Shown: positions 27,334 to 35,289 of the stretch, one piece after another
Numbering within the stretch: the first letter of the stretch is position 1
Layout of the letters: the number at the start of each line of letters is the position of its first letter
Origin: an uncultured Erysipelotrichaceae bacterium
Lineage (GTDB): Bacteria > Bacillota_I > Bacilli_A > RFN20 > CAG-826
DNA: 35,452 nt
Assembly (NCBI GenBank): GCA_902800905.1
Contig: CADCGC010000021.1
Span: 1 to 35,452, forward strand
Direction: 5' to 3'
Made by a program: the position numbers and the translations under genes
Notes under the pieces: generated by a model
What the model saw: only the letters and a program-made list of their open reading frames with translations
Database searches by the model: none
Told to the model about the DNA's origin: nothing

Positions 27334-28482
27334 TGTTACTTCTCTTAAAGAGAAGTGTGTCTCATAATATCGACGATTAAGAGCACCAAGACGCTCTTTT
27401 TCTTTAGGTGTCAAATTATGAATTGCCATAATAGCATCTCTGACAGAATCTGAATTCTCCTCTGCTAAGAAGCCACCGCCAGAAGCAGATATAACATCTC
27501 TTCCATCTCCTTTTAGAACTCCAATAATTGGTCTTCCAAACGCCATAGACATTTGAAGTTTACTAGGAATTGTCCTGCCAACAGATCCTTCACCTTTTAA
27601 AGAAATATAAATTGCATCGGCGTTTTTAAAATAACTAGCAGCGTGTTTGGCGATAATTGGTCCATGATAAATTACTTTATCTCCTAACCTTCTTTCTCTA
27701 ATATCATTAATTAAAAAGTCAGTCATCGGTCCCATACCGATAATATGGAAATATATGTCTTGATCACGCAACTTATCCATTGCTGCTGTAATTAAAGGAA
27801 TGAGCTGAATAAGTCCTAAATTACCACAATATAAGATATGAGTGCCTTTGCCATATTCGTATGGGATAATATCGCTATCCTCAATTAAAGAAGACTGTGG
27901 AACAAAAGAAATATCATCTGTAGGAAGTCTTAAAACTTTATCGAAATATTCTACAAAACTAGGCGAACTTACAAGGATTTTGCTGGAGTTTTTGTAAATA
28001 GACCTGCTCCAATGATATAAGGCCTTATAAGTTAATGATTTTTCTTTAACAGCTTTTGTTACAAGAACGCTTTCTGGCCATAAATCAAGGCAATGAATGA
28101 TGTGAGGAACATCGTGTTTTTTAGAATATAAGTTTCCTGCAGAACAAATTGTAACTGGAGATAGACTCATCGAATAAACACAATCAAATTTAATTTTTGT
28201 TTTGCTAACCCACTTTTTTGATAATTTCCAGAAAGAAAGGTAGTTATTAATAATTGAGAATCTACTGTTCTTTCTAGGAATAATATTCACCCTATGAACG
28301 TTAACTCCATTGATTATTTCTTCGTTTATATTTTTGTAAGCAGGCAAAATATAACCATATCCATAATTCGGCTTCCCAGTTAGGATATGAACCTCATACC
28401 CATCTTTCACAAATTGTTCTGCAAATTTAGTAATTATGAAGTTTTCTGGATAATAATACTGACAGATAACTAAAATTTTCAT
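27304..28482 (-). CDS. GT4-family glycosyltransferase (WbuB-like)
   Basis: A 392-aa glycosyltransferase. The N-terminus MKILVICQYYYPENFIITKF and TGKPNYGYGY, then HCLDLWPESVLV, are typical of the WbuB-like GT4 group that transfers N-acetylated aminosugars. The C-terminal domain has HILYCGNLGLIQ, HIIGMGPMTDFLI and GRTIPSKLQMSMAFGRPIIG. The substrate is inferred only from the subgroup. The ATG has TATCAT 6 nt upstream and no Shine-Dalgarno, so a leaderless transcript is likely. It is divergent from the flippase, with 97 bp between the starts. Confidence 0.85.
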   Translation of the reverse strand: MKILVICQYYYPENFIITKFAEQFVKDGYEVHILTGKPNYGYGYILPAYKNINEEIINGVNVHRVNIIPRKNSRFSIINNYLSFWKLSKKWVSKTKIKFDCVYSMSLSPVTICSAGNLYSKKHDVPHIIHCLDLWPESVLVTKAVKEKSLTYKALYHWSRSIYKNSSKILVSSPSFVEYFDKVLRLPTDDISFVPQSSLIEDSDIIPYEYGKGTHILYCGNLGLIQLIPLITAAMDKLRDQDIYFHIIGMGPMTDFLINDIRERRLGDKVIYHGPIIAKHAASYFKNADAIYISLKGEGSVGRTIPSKLQMSMAFGRPIIGVLKGDGRDVISASGGGFLAEENSDSVRDAIMAIHNLTPKEKERLGALNRRYYETHFSLREVTSLIEKNFTK

Positions 28483-28488
28483 ACGTTT

Positions 28489-28494
28489 ATGATA
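28489..28494 (-). promoter_or_regulatory. -10 element for a leaderless start at 28482
   Basis: On the minus strand TATCAT is followed by AAACGT and then ATG. It has the same 6-nt geometry as the other leaderless candidates. Confidence 0.4.
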
Positions 28495-28566
28495 TCAAAA
28501 ACCCTTATTAATATGAATACAAAGTGATTTGAAAAATAAAGTTTTCAAAAAAATATGTATAAAGTT

Positions 28567-28572
28567 TATAAT
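28567..28572 (+). promoter_or_regulatory. -10 element for a leaderless start at 28580
   Basis: TATAAT followed by AGTGTCC and then ATG at 28580 (7-nt gap). A TTTTCA 19 nt upstream is a poor -35 candidate. Confidence 0.5.
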
Positions 28573-28579
28573 AGTGTCC

Positions 28580-30085
28580 ATGGAAGATAGAACACGTACT
28601 AATGTAATCATAAATATCTCTCGAACCCTCGTTTTAACAATTCTTTCATTTATAACTTTCCCGTGGGTATGTAGATATTTAGGGTCTGCATCTGTTGGCG
28701 TATACACTTGGTGTAACACATTTGTTTTATATTTCTTGGTCTTAGCAAAGATTGGAATTCCAAATTTGGCCATTAGAGAATGTGTCAAAGTTAAAGATAA
28801 TAAAGAACTTTTATCAAATAAAGTTCAAACATTCTTCTTGATTCAACTCGTTACAACTTTATTATCATTCGCTCTTATGAGCGCTTTAGTGTTTTCTGTT
28901 CCTGATCTTGCAAATTCTAAAGAGATTATTTTCTTGTTATCTATCAACTTCCTTTCAGGTGCTTTCTCGTTTGAATGGCTATTTATTGCTTTAGAAAAAC
29001 AATTTTATATGTCTGTTAGAACAATTGTTGTTCTAGCGTTATCAACTTTATTAATTATTATCTTCGTTACCGCTCCTGGCGATATTTATATTTATTCCCT
29101 TTTAACCGCTTCAGTCACATTGATCACAAGCATCGCTAATTTGATTTATGCTAGAAAGTTTATTTCTTTAAAGAAAACGATGCCTTATTCGTTTAAGGAA
29201 TTAATAAAACCACTGCTTGTTTTATGTTCTATTTCACTCATCATTTCTTTATATAACCAAACTGATACATTCATTCTTGGTTTTATTGATAAGAGCAAAA
29301 ACGAAGTTGCCTCATATTCTGTTGGTATTAAAGGTATTGATGTAATTATTGGAGTAATAACAGCGTTGAGTACCGTATTTATTCCTCGCGCTGCAATTTG
29401 TTATGCACAAGAAGATAAAAAATATTTTAATCGTATTAACGAATATTCAGTTAATATTTGCTTGTTTATCGTTTTGCCCGCAATTGCAACAATGACAACA
29501 TTAGCAAAGCCAATTACTGGTTTAATCTCAGGAAACACAGAATTTAGCGATTCTCTAGGCTACGTTAACGCTCCATGGGTTTTAATTATCGTTTCATCAA
29601 TGATGTTAACTTATTCCATCAGCGATATCATTTATGGTCAAATTCTTCTTCCAACCAAGAAAGAGAAATATTATTTATACGCTCTATTTGGTGGCACACT
29701 ACTGAATGTAGTTTTCTCAATTGTCTTTGGCTTATTTGCTTTCCCAGAGGCACCTGCTATTGGTGTAGCTTTAGGAACAGCAATTACCGACTTGTTAATC
29801 TTAGTTTTCTTGCTTTCTGTTTCTTGGAAGTGGATTAAAAAGGCAATCTTTAATATTAATAGTTTAAAGATTTTAGTAGCGACACTTGCGGTCGTCGGAT
29901 TAACACTTTTATTAAAAGATCCTATCTATAATTTCGCATTATCAAAATTAGAATCTACACCAAACGCTATGATTGTTGAGCTAGTTAGTGTTGTTCTTAT
30001 CGATGCGGTTATGTATTTAGCAATCTTAGCGATTTTAAAAGAAAATTTAGTGTATTCATTTATAAGGAAGAAAAAAGATGCTTAA
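28580..30085 (+). CDS. Wzx-type polysaccharide flippase
   Basis: A 501-aa integral membrane protein of the MOP/PST flippase superfamily, expected to move lipid-linked repeat units across the membrane. It starts MEDRTRTNVIINISRTLVLT, and its first helix pair is followed by FPWVCRYLGSASVGVYTWCN, the typical Wzx/RfbX opening. About 12-14 spans are visible. I chose the ATG at 28580 because TATAAT lies 7 nt before it. An upstream in-frame ATG at 28529 would place the promoter within the coding sequence. It overlaps the ATP-grasp gene by 8 nt (ATGCTTAA). Confidence 0.88.
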   Translation: MEDRTRTNVIINISRTLVLTILSFITFPWVCRYLGSASVGVYTWCNTFVLYFLVLAKIGIPNLAIRECVKVKDNKELLSNKVQTFFLIQLVTTLLSFALMSALVFSVPDLANSKEIIFLLSINFLSGAFSFEWLFIALEKQFYMSVRTIVVLALSTLLIIIFVTAPGDIYIYSLLTASVTLITSIANLIYARKFISLKKTMPYSFKELIKPLLVLCSISLIISLYNQTDTFILGFIDKSKNEVASYSVGIKGIDVIIGVITALSTVFIPRAAICYAQEDKKYFNRINEYSVNICLFIVLPAIATMTTLAKPITGLISGNTEFSDSLGYVNAPWVLIIVSSMMLTYSISDIIYGQILLPTKKEKYYLYALFGGTLLNVVFSIVFGLFAFPEAPAIGVALGTAITDLLILVFLLSVSWKWIKKAIFNINSLKILVATLAVVGLTLLLKDPIYNFALSKLESTPNAMIVELVSVVLIDAVMYLAILAILKENLVYSFIRKKKDA

Positions 30086-30986
30086 TCCAAGACTAAAAGA
30101 GAATAAATTTAAACGTGCACTAGTAGTTCCTTTCCGCGGAATTGTTAAATTAACAAGCAAGAAAGCCTATATTTCTTTCCAATACAAATACATCACACAT
30201 CATAAACTTGATTGGAAAAAACTTTCGCGATACACCGAAAAACTTCAATATCTCCGACTTTATGTTTACCCAAAAATGGATCAAGTAAGCAAATGTGCTG
30301 GAAGAGTGGGAGTTAGAGAATACCTCAAAGAAAAAGGACTAGAAGATTTATTAATAAATTGTCTTGGTGTTTATGATTCTTTTGATGAGATTGATTTTGA
30401 TAAATTACCAAATCAATTCGCGATGAAATGCTCTCATGGATGTGCGATGAACTACATTTGCTTTGATAAATCAAAAATGGATAAAGAAGCACTTAGAAAG
30501 CAATTCAATAAATGGCTTAAGACAAATTATGGAAAGAAGACTGTTGAGCTCCACTACTCCAAGATTAAGCCACAAATAATTATTGAAGAATTGATGCTTG
30601 ATAACGGAAAACTTCCAACTGAATATAAAATTCATGTTTTTAATGGAAAGGCAAAAAACTTATATGTTGTAACCGCTAGAGGTATCGACATCAGATACAA
30701 CAATTACTATATTGACTGGACACCATTTGATGGATCTCAATTTAATGGTTGGAGAAAGACTGATTATCCTCTTCAAAAGCCAGAAAACTTCGATGAGATG
30801 GTAAAAATAAGTGAGGCATTAGCCTCACCATTCCCATTCGTCCGTGTTGATTTATATAACATCAATGGTAGAATTTATTTTTCTGAAATGACATTCACCC
30901 CAGCAAAAGGAACACTAATCTTGGATGATGATAACTGCGACTTTGAGATGGGTGAATGGTTAGATATTTCTAAATATCGTCATTAA
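30078..30986 (+). CDS. TupA-like ATP-grasp protein
   Basis: A 302-aa protein of the TupA-like ATP-grasp family found in polysaccharide and teichuronopeptide loci, where members are expected to attach an amino acid or similar acid to a sugar. Key parts are the NQFAMKCSHGCAMNYICFDK nucleotide-binding region, IKPQIIIEELMLDNGKLPTE in the middle with the conserved EE pair, and the metal-binding end FVRVDLYNINGRIYFSEMTF. The AAGGAAG Shine-Dalgarno lies inside the flippase gene. The stop interlocks with that of the convergent lipoprotein gene in TTAA. Confidence 0.82.
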   Translation: MLNPRLKENKFKRALVVPFRGIVKLTSKKAYISFQYKYITHHKLDWKKLSRYTEKLQYLRLYVYPKMDQVSKCAGRVGVREYLKEKGLEDLLINCLGVYDSFDEIDFDKLPNQFAMKCSHGCAMNYICFDKSKMDKEALRKQFNKWLKTNYGKKTVELHYSKIKPQIIIEELMLDNGKLPTEYKIHVFNGKAKNLYVVTARGIDIRYNNYYIDWTPFDGSQFNGWRKTDYPLQKPENFDEMVKISEALASPFPFVRVDLYNINGRIYFSEMTFTPAKGTLILDDDNCDFEMGEWLDISKYRH

Positions 30987-32197
30987 TGCCAATAAGTATA
31001 TGGCAAGAACACTTCGTAAATAAACAAAGCATAATCAATCGATGGAATATCTACTCCGTCGATTTTTTTGTTAGCGTTCCAATTAATTAAATCATCATTT
31101 AAGTTATCAAAGGTAACCGAGAAACCAACTAGTCTACTTAAATGATAATCATCAAGCGCAAAAGCAAAGAACTTATATGCACCACCATCATTTGTTGCGT
31201 CACAATCAAAAGCAATGTCACTAACAAACTGATGATTAACAATTTTAGATGCTTCTTTTGTATATAAAGAGACATTAATCTTGAAAGAAGAGTTATGATA
31301 GATAGCGATATCATGATCTGTTGGGTTATATGGCCCACTATAGCATGAATAGACTCTAGCGTTTTGTCTCACATCATTAAGTAACAATGTGCCCTTAAGC
31401 ACCCAAGAACCCGCCTCTTTTGCATAATAATTGAGGTTTGATGTATTCACATAAAGATTGTTTTCTTCTCCAATAGAATCATTAGGATTGCTAGTGCCAT
31501 ATAAAGCGACAGCATTCGCATTTTCTTCAGTGCAATTCATTACATTAGGAACACCGTTATTAGTAGACTTACTCCATTTGCCATCTTTTTTAACATAATA
31601 TTGCCACTGGTAATAAATGCCATCAACATTTTCTCTTCTAGCATTAATATAAATATCTCCATCTTCACCAACATCATTAGCATAGCTAGGTAAATATTTA
31701 TCAACTGGATAACAATCAATTTGATTATTCGTTGTTGCCTTAAATTGCATAGCGAAATATGTCAATTCATCGCTTTCTTTTTGGAAACGAACACTAAAGC
31801 CACCACCATTAGATTGGACACGGTGTCTTTGATAATATCCATCGCAATACGCTTCTCCATCAAAGAGTTTGGATTGTACACCATAGTAAAATGAAGCATC
31901 TACATTCATTAGAGCGTATGCCCTAGCGTATTCTCTAACGCTTTTGTACGGATTATCAATTAAAAGATTTTTATCAACCTTACCAATTTCATTAAATGAA
32001 GTTATTTTATTCTCACTAACATCGATAGGGCTGTCCTTTTCGGCGTTTTTAAGTTCTGAATCCCAATGTTCATAATAGTTTTCAGTAAAAACAGGGGAAT
32101 TATATTTATTTCCTTCAACAATATAATTTAGTGAGAACCCACCACAGCTAGACAAGAAAGGCAAAACCATTAGAGTTAGTAATCTAGATTTCTTCAT
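30983..32197 (-). CDS. Surface lipoprotein with two short G-x-Y-x-N/W repeats
   Basis: A 404-aa exported protein. The signal peptide MKKSRLLTLMVLPFLSSCGG has lipobox LSSC, so the mature chain is probably anchored to the membrane. Two related segments lie near residues 170-215 and 230-270: GEDGDIYINAR...WQYYVKKDGKW and GEENNLYVNTSNLNYYAKEAGSW. This short beta unit is also seen in collagen-like and phage-tail-type surface proteins. No enzyme motif is seen. GAGGGGGAAT precedes ATG inside the upstream polymerase-like gene, a 14-nt overlap, so the two are co-translated. Confidence 0.72.
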   Translation of the reverse strand: MKKSRLLTLMVLPFLSSCGGFSLNYIVEGNKYNSPVFTENYYEHWDSELKNAEKDSPIDVSENKITSFNEIGKVDKNLLIDNPYKSVREYARAYALMNVDASFYYGVQSKLFDGEAYCDGYYQRHRVQSNGGGFSVRFQKESDELTYFAMQFKATTNNQIDCYPVDKYLPSYANDVGEDGDIYINARRENVDGIYYQWQYYVKKDGKWSKSTNNGVPNVMNCTEENANAVALYGTSNPNDSIGEENNLYVNTSNLNYYAKEAGSWVLKGTLLLNDVRQNARVYSCYSGPYNPTDHDIAIYHNSSFKINVSLYTKEASKIVNHQFVSDIAFDCDATNDGGAYKFFAFALDDYHLSRLVGFSVTFDNLNDDLINWNANKKIDGVDIPSIDYALFIYEVFLPYTYWH

Positions 32198-33608
32198 TGG
32201 CCGATTCCCCCTCTGTTTCTGATTTTGATTCTTCTATAACCGGTTTCTCATCATTTTCTTTTTTAGGATTTTTTGCAAGAACATAAGAGAAAATAAACAC
32301 CATAATCATAAATGGACCAGTCATAAAAATTGGTTTATATATATCATAGAAAATACCATATTCAGTATTATCAAATGTACCAGTAAACGCTAAATACATA
32401 AGAACAAAAGCAATTAAAACTGCTTTAACATATAAGTCATCATTATTTGATTTGAAATATCTACTAAATCCCCTAAAGCCAATAACAAGTGCAAATAAGA
32501 ATGCTACAACACCAATTACACCGCTTGTCATAAAGAAATCGAAGAGGAAACTTCCTGACATATGTGCTTCATCTAACAAAGTTTTAGAGTAAACAGCAAA
32601 TCCAAGGAATTTGTCGCCAGAGAAAACATTCTCAATTAGAGGATTATATCTATCAACAATTCTATTAGCGTTAAATAATTTATTTAAGAAAGAGTTAGAA
32701 GCTACTAAATTATGAAGAGGCAAGTTAGATTGTTGATTTAGAATCATAAACAAATATCCAAGAACACCTAAACCAATAATAATATTTAACGCGATTAAGA
32801 ATGGCCTACGGGCTTTGGTAAATTTTTTCATTAAGAAAATAACAACATCAATAACCAATATAATGGCCGCACCAAATATGCTTAATTTAGATGGAACCAA
32901 AATAAGAGAAATCAAAGCAGCAAACGTTGTTATACAGTAGAATATAAATGTTTTTTTGTGCTCGCGTGGTGAAACAAAGAATAAGGCAGCTGAAGATGAT
33001 AAAAGCAACACTGGGTATAAAATATAGTGTTCAATTTTTACTTCAATAAATTTAAACCCTTCAAGAGCGTACGCCATTTCATCAATTGTCACTTCGCTCA
33101 TTACACCACCATAATACATGTGATAGCCTTTATAAATTATTGGATAGAAAGCTCCAAAATTGACTAAGTTAACCCCTAAATTAATAAGGACTAAAATACC
33201 AAGAGCAGCGTAAATAACAAGTAGGAAAGTCGATATTTTGAATGTTTTATCAACACTGAGCATATAACCAATGAAAGACATTGGAAGAATACCAAGAGGA
33301 ATAAAAATAAGTTCTGCTAAATTATAATCACCTATATATAAGTGAGTCCTTGAATATGCTCCAAAAGCCGTTATAACAGTAAACAAAAATAGTGGCAAGA
33401 AAAAGAAAGCAATAGATGAAACTCCATCAACTGTTATTTCTTTGATATTAAATAAGATAAGCAAGACCGCAAGCGCTAATGCTAATGATCCATAAAGAAC
33501 ATAGTTGCTGCCAAAAGAAAAAGCAATCATTGCGAATATTTCCATCGCTAAGAAACTAATTGCAGCACCATATTTACTTAACTTAGATAGTTTTTCAAAT
33601 TTAAGCAT
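32184..33608 (-). CDS. Wzy/O-antigen ligase-like membrane protein
   Basis: A 474-aa protein with about 11 predicted spans, a large extracytoplasmic loop in the second half (LPLHNLVASNSFLNKLFNAN to KFLGFAVYSKTLLDEAHMSG), and an acidic cytoplasmic tail (EESKSETEGESANEEI). Topology and context fit a polysaccharide polymerase or ligase (Wzy/WaaL fold). The RYNPLIEN and AHMSGSFLFDF pattern within the loop resembles the ligase RxxxW/HxHN region only loosely. The start is at the ATG at 33608, which has TATAAT 6 nt upstream. An in-frame ATG at 33626 would precede the promoter. Confidence 0.75.
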   Translation of the reverse strand: MLKFEKLSKLSKYGAAISFLAMEIFAMIAFSFGSNYVLYGSLALALAVLLILFNIKEITVDGVSSIAFFFLPLFLFTVITAFGAYSRTHLYIGDYNLAELIFIPLGILPMSFIGYMLSVDKTFKISTFLLVIYAALGILVLINLGVNLVNFGAFYPIIYKGYHMYYGGVMSEVTIDEMAYALEGFKFIEVKIEHYILYPVLLLSSSAALFFVSPREHKKTFIFYCITTFAALISLILVPSKLSIFGAAIILVIDVVIFLMKKFTKARRPFLIALNIIIGLGVLGYLFMILNQQSNLPLHNLVASNSFLNKLFNANRIVDRYNPLIENVFSGDKFLGFAVYSKTLLDEAHMSGSFLFDFFMTSGVIGVVAFLFALVIGFRGFSRYFKSNNDDLYVKAVLIAFVLMYLAFTGTFDNTEYGIFYDIYKPIFMTGPFMIMVFIFSYVLAKNPKKENDEKPVIEESKSETEGESANEEI

Positions 33609-33614
33609 AGCACT

Positions 33615-33620
33615 ATTATA
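33615..33620 (-). promoter_or_regulatory. -10 element for a leaderless start at 33608
   Basis: On the minus strand a perfect TATAAT is followed by AGTGCT and then ATG (6-nt gap). The DNA upstream is the T-tract of the preceding terminator and has no clear -35. Confidence 0.5.
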
Positions 33621-33624
33621 ATGC

Positions 33625-33652
33625 ACAAAAAGAAAAACGAGTAGTACTCGTT
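33625..33652 (-). terminator. Terminator after the 50-aa acidic protein
   Basis: On the minus strand AACGAGT-ACT-ACTCGTT forms a 7-bp stem with a 3-nt loop and is followed by TTTTCTTTTTG. It runs almost directly into the -10 of the next gene. Confidence 0.75.
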
Positions 33653-33676
33653 CACCTTTTTTGATTTACTTCAGCT

Positions 33677-33829
33677 TTAATAGTCGTAATCAAATTCGTA
33701 TTCTGATGCGATATCATTATCCTCGTCTAGATCAGAATAATCATCACAATTCTCAATGATTTCAACTATTTCAACCGTTTCCTCGTCACTGGAAAGCATC
33801 TTGGATCTTGGATCGTAAATTCTAGACAT
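33677..33829 (-). CDS. 50-aa acidic protein, unknown
   Basis: A short frame with an excellent start (GAGGGGG, then ATG) and its own terminator. The 50 residues begin MSRIYDPRSKMLSSDEETVE and then become extremely acidic and Tyr-rich (YSDLDEDNDIASEYEFDYDY at the end). There is no signal peptide or membrane span. About 40% of residues are Asp or Glu. The composition resembles phage-encoded DNA-mimic or anti-restriction proteins, or RNA polymerase delta-like acidic tails, but no family can be assigned. It is transcribed alone, from a TATAAT about 58 nt upstream and through a leader with a hairpin. Confidence 0.72.
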   Translation of the reverse strand: MSRIYDPRSKMLSSDEETVEIVEIIENCDDYSDLDEDNDIASEYEFDYDY

Positions 33830-33844
33830 GATTTCCCCCTCGTT

Positions 33845-33893
33845 GCGCTTTACATAGTAACGCGTAAATCATTGTCATTAATTTAGCATTATA
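33845..33893 (-). promoter_or_regulatory. Promoter -10 and leader hairpin of the acidic small protein
   Basis: On the minus strand a perfect TATAAT lies at 33893-33888. Downstream, GCG-TTAC-TAT-GTAA-(AG)-CGC (33863-33845) forms a hairpin with one bulge, ending 9 nt before the GAGGGGG Shine-Dalgarno. The stem is close enough to influence ribosome access. A second possible promoter (ATGACA, 16 nt, TATGTA) overlaps the hairpin. Confidence 0.45.
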
Positions 33894-33971
33894 AGAGTAT
33901 ATCTTCAAACACTTTTTTCAGTATTTTAGACAGTGTCCAAATTACCATTTTTGACTATTAAACTACACCAA

Positions 33972-33996
33972 CAAAAAGGGCGGTTTATCTACCGCC
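33972..33996 (-). terminator. Terminator of degV
   Basis: On the minus strand GGCGGT-AGATAA-ACCGCC is followed by CTTTTTG. The stop codon of degV is in the loop, so the last codons form the left arm. Confidence 0.85.
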
Positions 33997-34830
33997 ATCA
34001 TTGATATAAAGAATGCCAAGACATTTTGGTCCACAGTGGGATGAAATTGTTGCTCCAGCAGTGGTAATTAAGACACGTTTGAAGCCTCTATTTTTCATCG
34101 CATTAACTGCTGCGTCAATCATATCTTGGGTTGCTCCACTATGTGTAACAAAGCCAATTTCTAAGTCTGGATTATTGAACTGTTCGAGTGTATCTTTGCA
34201 GTAATTAATGACACAATCTACTTGTTTTCCATTATATTTCTTGCCTGGGCCCATCTTGCCATCACTAACAAGAATTTGAGGTCTAATTCTAAATAACATC
34301 GCACCAAGTTTTGCTAAAGCAGAACATCTACCACCTTTATATAAATAGTCAACAGTAGCGAGAACAAAGCTAGCTTGATCGTTTGGAATTCTTTCGCTAA
34401 CCTTCTTTATTATTTCTTCAACCCCTAACCCTTCTTTAACGAGTTTTGAAGCATAAATCGCAAGAAGAGCAATGCCGGTTGAAAGACTTCTAGAATCAAC
34501 AATGTGAACATGTTCTAATTCATTAGCGACATTATATGCGTTTTGATAAGCACTAGAGAATTCTGAACTAAGTGAGAAGTGAATGACTTCATCATAATCT
34601 TTTAATAAACCTTGAAAATATTCCATAAATTGACCAATATTAACCGCGCTTGTCTTTGGAAGGACACCGGTACGATCAACATAGTCAAAGATTTCTTCTG
34701 GAGTAGTAACTCCATCAAGTCCAGTTTTTTCACCTAAAGTAATAGTAAAAGGAACTGTTTTAATATCAAATTCATCAAGAAGCTCTCTTGGCAAATCGAT
34801 TGTGCTTTCAGCAGAAATACAAATTTTCAT
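33985..34830 (-). CDS. DegV family fatty acid-binding protein (FakB-like)
   Basis: A 281-aa DegV protein. This family binds a fatty acid and presents it to the kinase FakA for phosphorylation and entry into phospholipid synthesis. Features are ISAESTIDLPRELLDEFDIK at the start, TSAVNIGQF with the conserved Ser-x-x-Gly/Asn head-group site, SSEFSSAYQNA, VDSRSLSTG, and the C-terminal SSHCGPKCLGILY, equivalent to the family HxGPGxxGi motif. That motif here reads HCGPKCLG, with two cysteines. Start: AAGGGG Shine-Dalgarno before ATG. Confidence 0.9.
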   Translation of the reverse strand: MKICISAESTIDLPRELLDEFDIKTVPFTITLGEKTGLDGVTTPEEIFDYVDRTGVLPKTSAVNIGQFMEYFQGLLKDYDEVIHFSLSSEFSSAYQNAYNVANELEHVHIVDSRSLSTGIALLAIYASKLVKEGLGVEEIIKKVSERIPNDQASFVLATVDYLYKGGRCSALAKLGAMLFRIRPQILVSDGKMGPGKKYNGKQVDCVINYCKDTLEQFNNPDLEIGFVTHSGATQDMIDAAVNAMKNRGFKRVLITTAGATISSHCGPKCLGILYINDGGR

Positions 34831-34842
34831 AATTTATCCCCT

Positions 34843-34857
34843 TGTATCATAGATACA
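34843..34857 (-). promoter_or_regulatory. Inverted repeat over the degV -10
   Basis: TGTATC-TAT-GATACA has 6-bp arms and contains TATGAT (34851-34846), the likely degV -10. The -35 position falls within the 3' end of tmRNA and has no consensus match. There is no T-run after it, so it is not a tmRNA terminator. It could be an operator, or degV could be partly a read-through of ssrA. Confidence 0.35.
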
Positions 34858-34869
34858 TAATTGGTGTTT

Positions 34870-35258
34870 TGGTGGAGCCGGCGGTAATCGAAACCGCGTC
34901 CAGAGAAGGCCAAACAATATCATCTACAGCTTAGACAATATTTATGTTTAACGCAGTTTTGTATATCGACCCACTACGCTGCGCGAGACTAACCTTGTTT
35001 CATGACTCAGTAACTAATCAACTCTAAGCCACAATCCTTTTGTTATGACACCAGAATCAAGCGTGAAAGGCTAAAACCTTGAGTGGCGCTCTGCCCCAAC
35101 GATTGTCGGGACCCTATGTCGGGTTAATTAAGCTAAGCAGAGAGATTGAGCTCTTGGAGCTCTCATATAACTGTTGTCAGTTATTCTTTTTTTGGTTTAT
35201 GGTGACCAACCGCTGCAGATAGAGCCCTGCACATCTCTGTCGAATCCAAGACGACCCC
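34870..35258 (-). ncRNA. ssrA: tmRNA (SsrA)
   Basis: A 389-nt tmRNA rescuing stalled ribosomes. The 5' end GGGGTCGTCTTGGATTCGAC and the 3' end (T arm with loop TTCGATT, then GGCTCCACCA) form the tRNA-Ala-like domain. The acceptor helix has the G3-U pair needed for alanylation, and CCA is encoded. PK1 is followed by TAACT, which matches the conserved bases just before the resume codon. Reading from GAC gives the tag DNSYMRAPRAQSLCLA and then TAA. The tag reading frame is an inference. The tag ends in LA rather than the common LAA. In the minus strand the tag region contains a GAGCTC-CAA-GAGCTC hairpin. Confidence 0.93.
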
Positions 35259-35266
35259 AGAGTTGC

Positions 35267-35280
35267 CTAATTTAAATTAG
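35267..35280. repeat. 14-bp perfect palindrome in the ssrA precursor leader
   Basis: CTAATTTAAATTAG lies 8 nt upstream of the mature tmRNA 5' end and downstream of the promoter. It would be in the 5' leader removed by RNase P. Confidence 0.5.
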
Positions 35281-35289
35281 ACAGCAAAA

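Noticed and set aside
28495..28788. Minus-strand 97-codon frame over the start of the flippase
   Set aside because: It overlaps the divergent promoter region and the conserved flippase N-terminus, and has no start signals.
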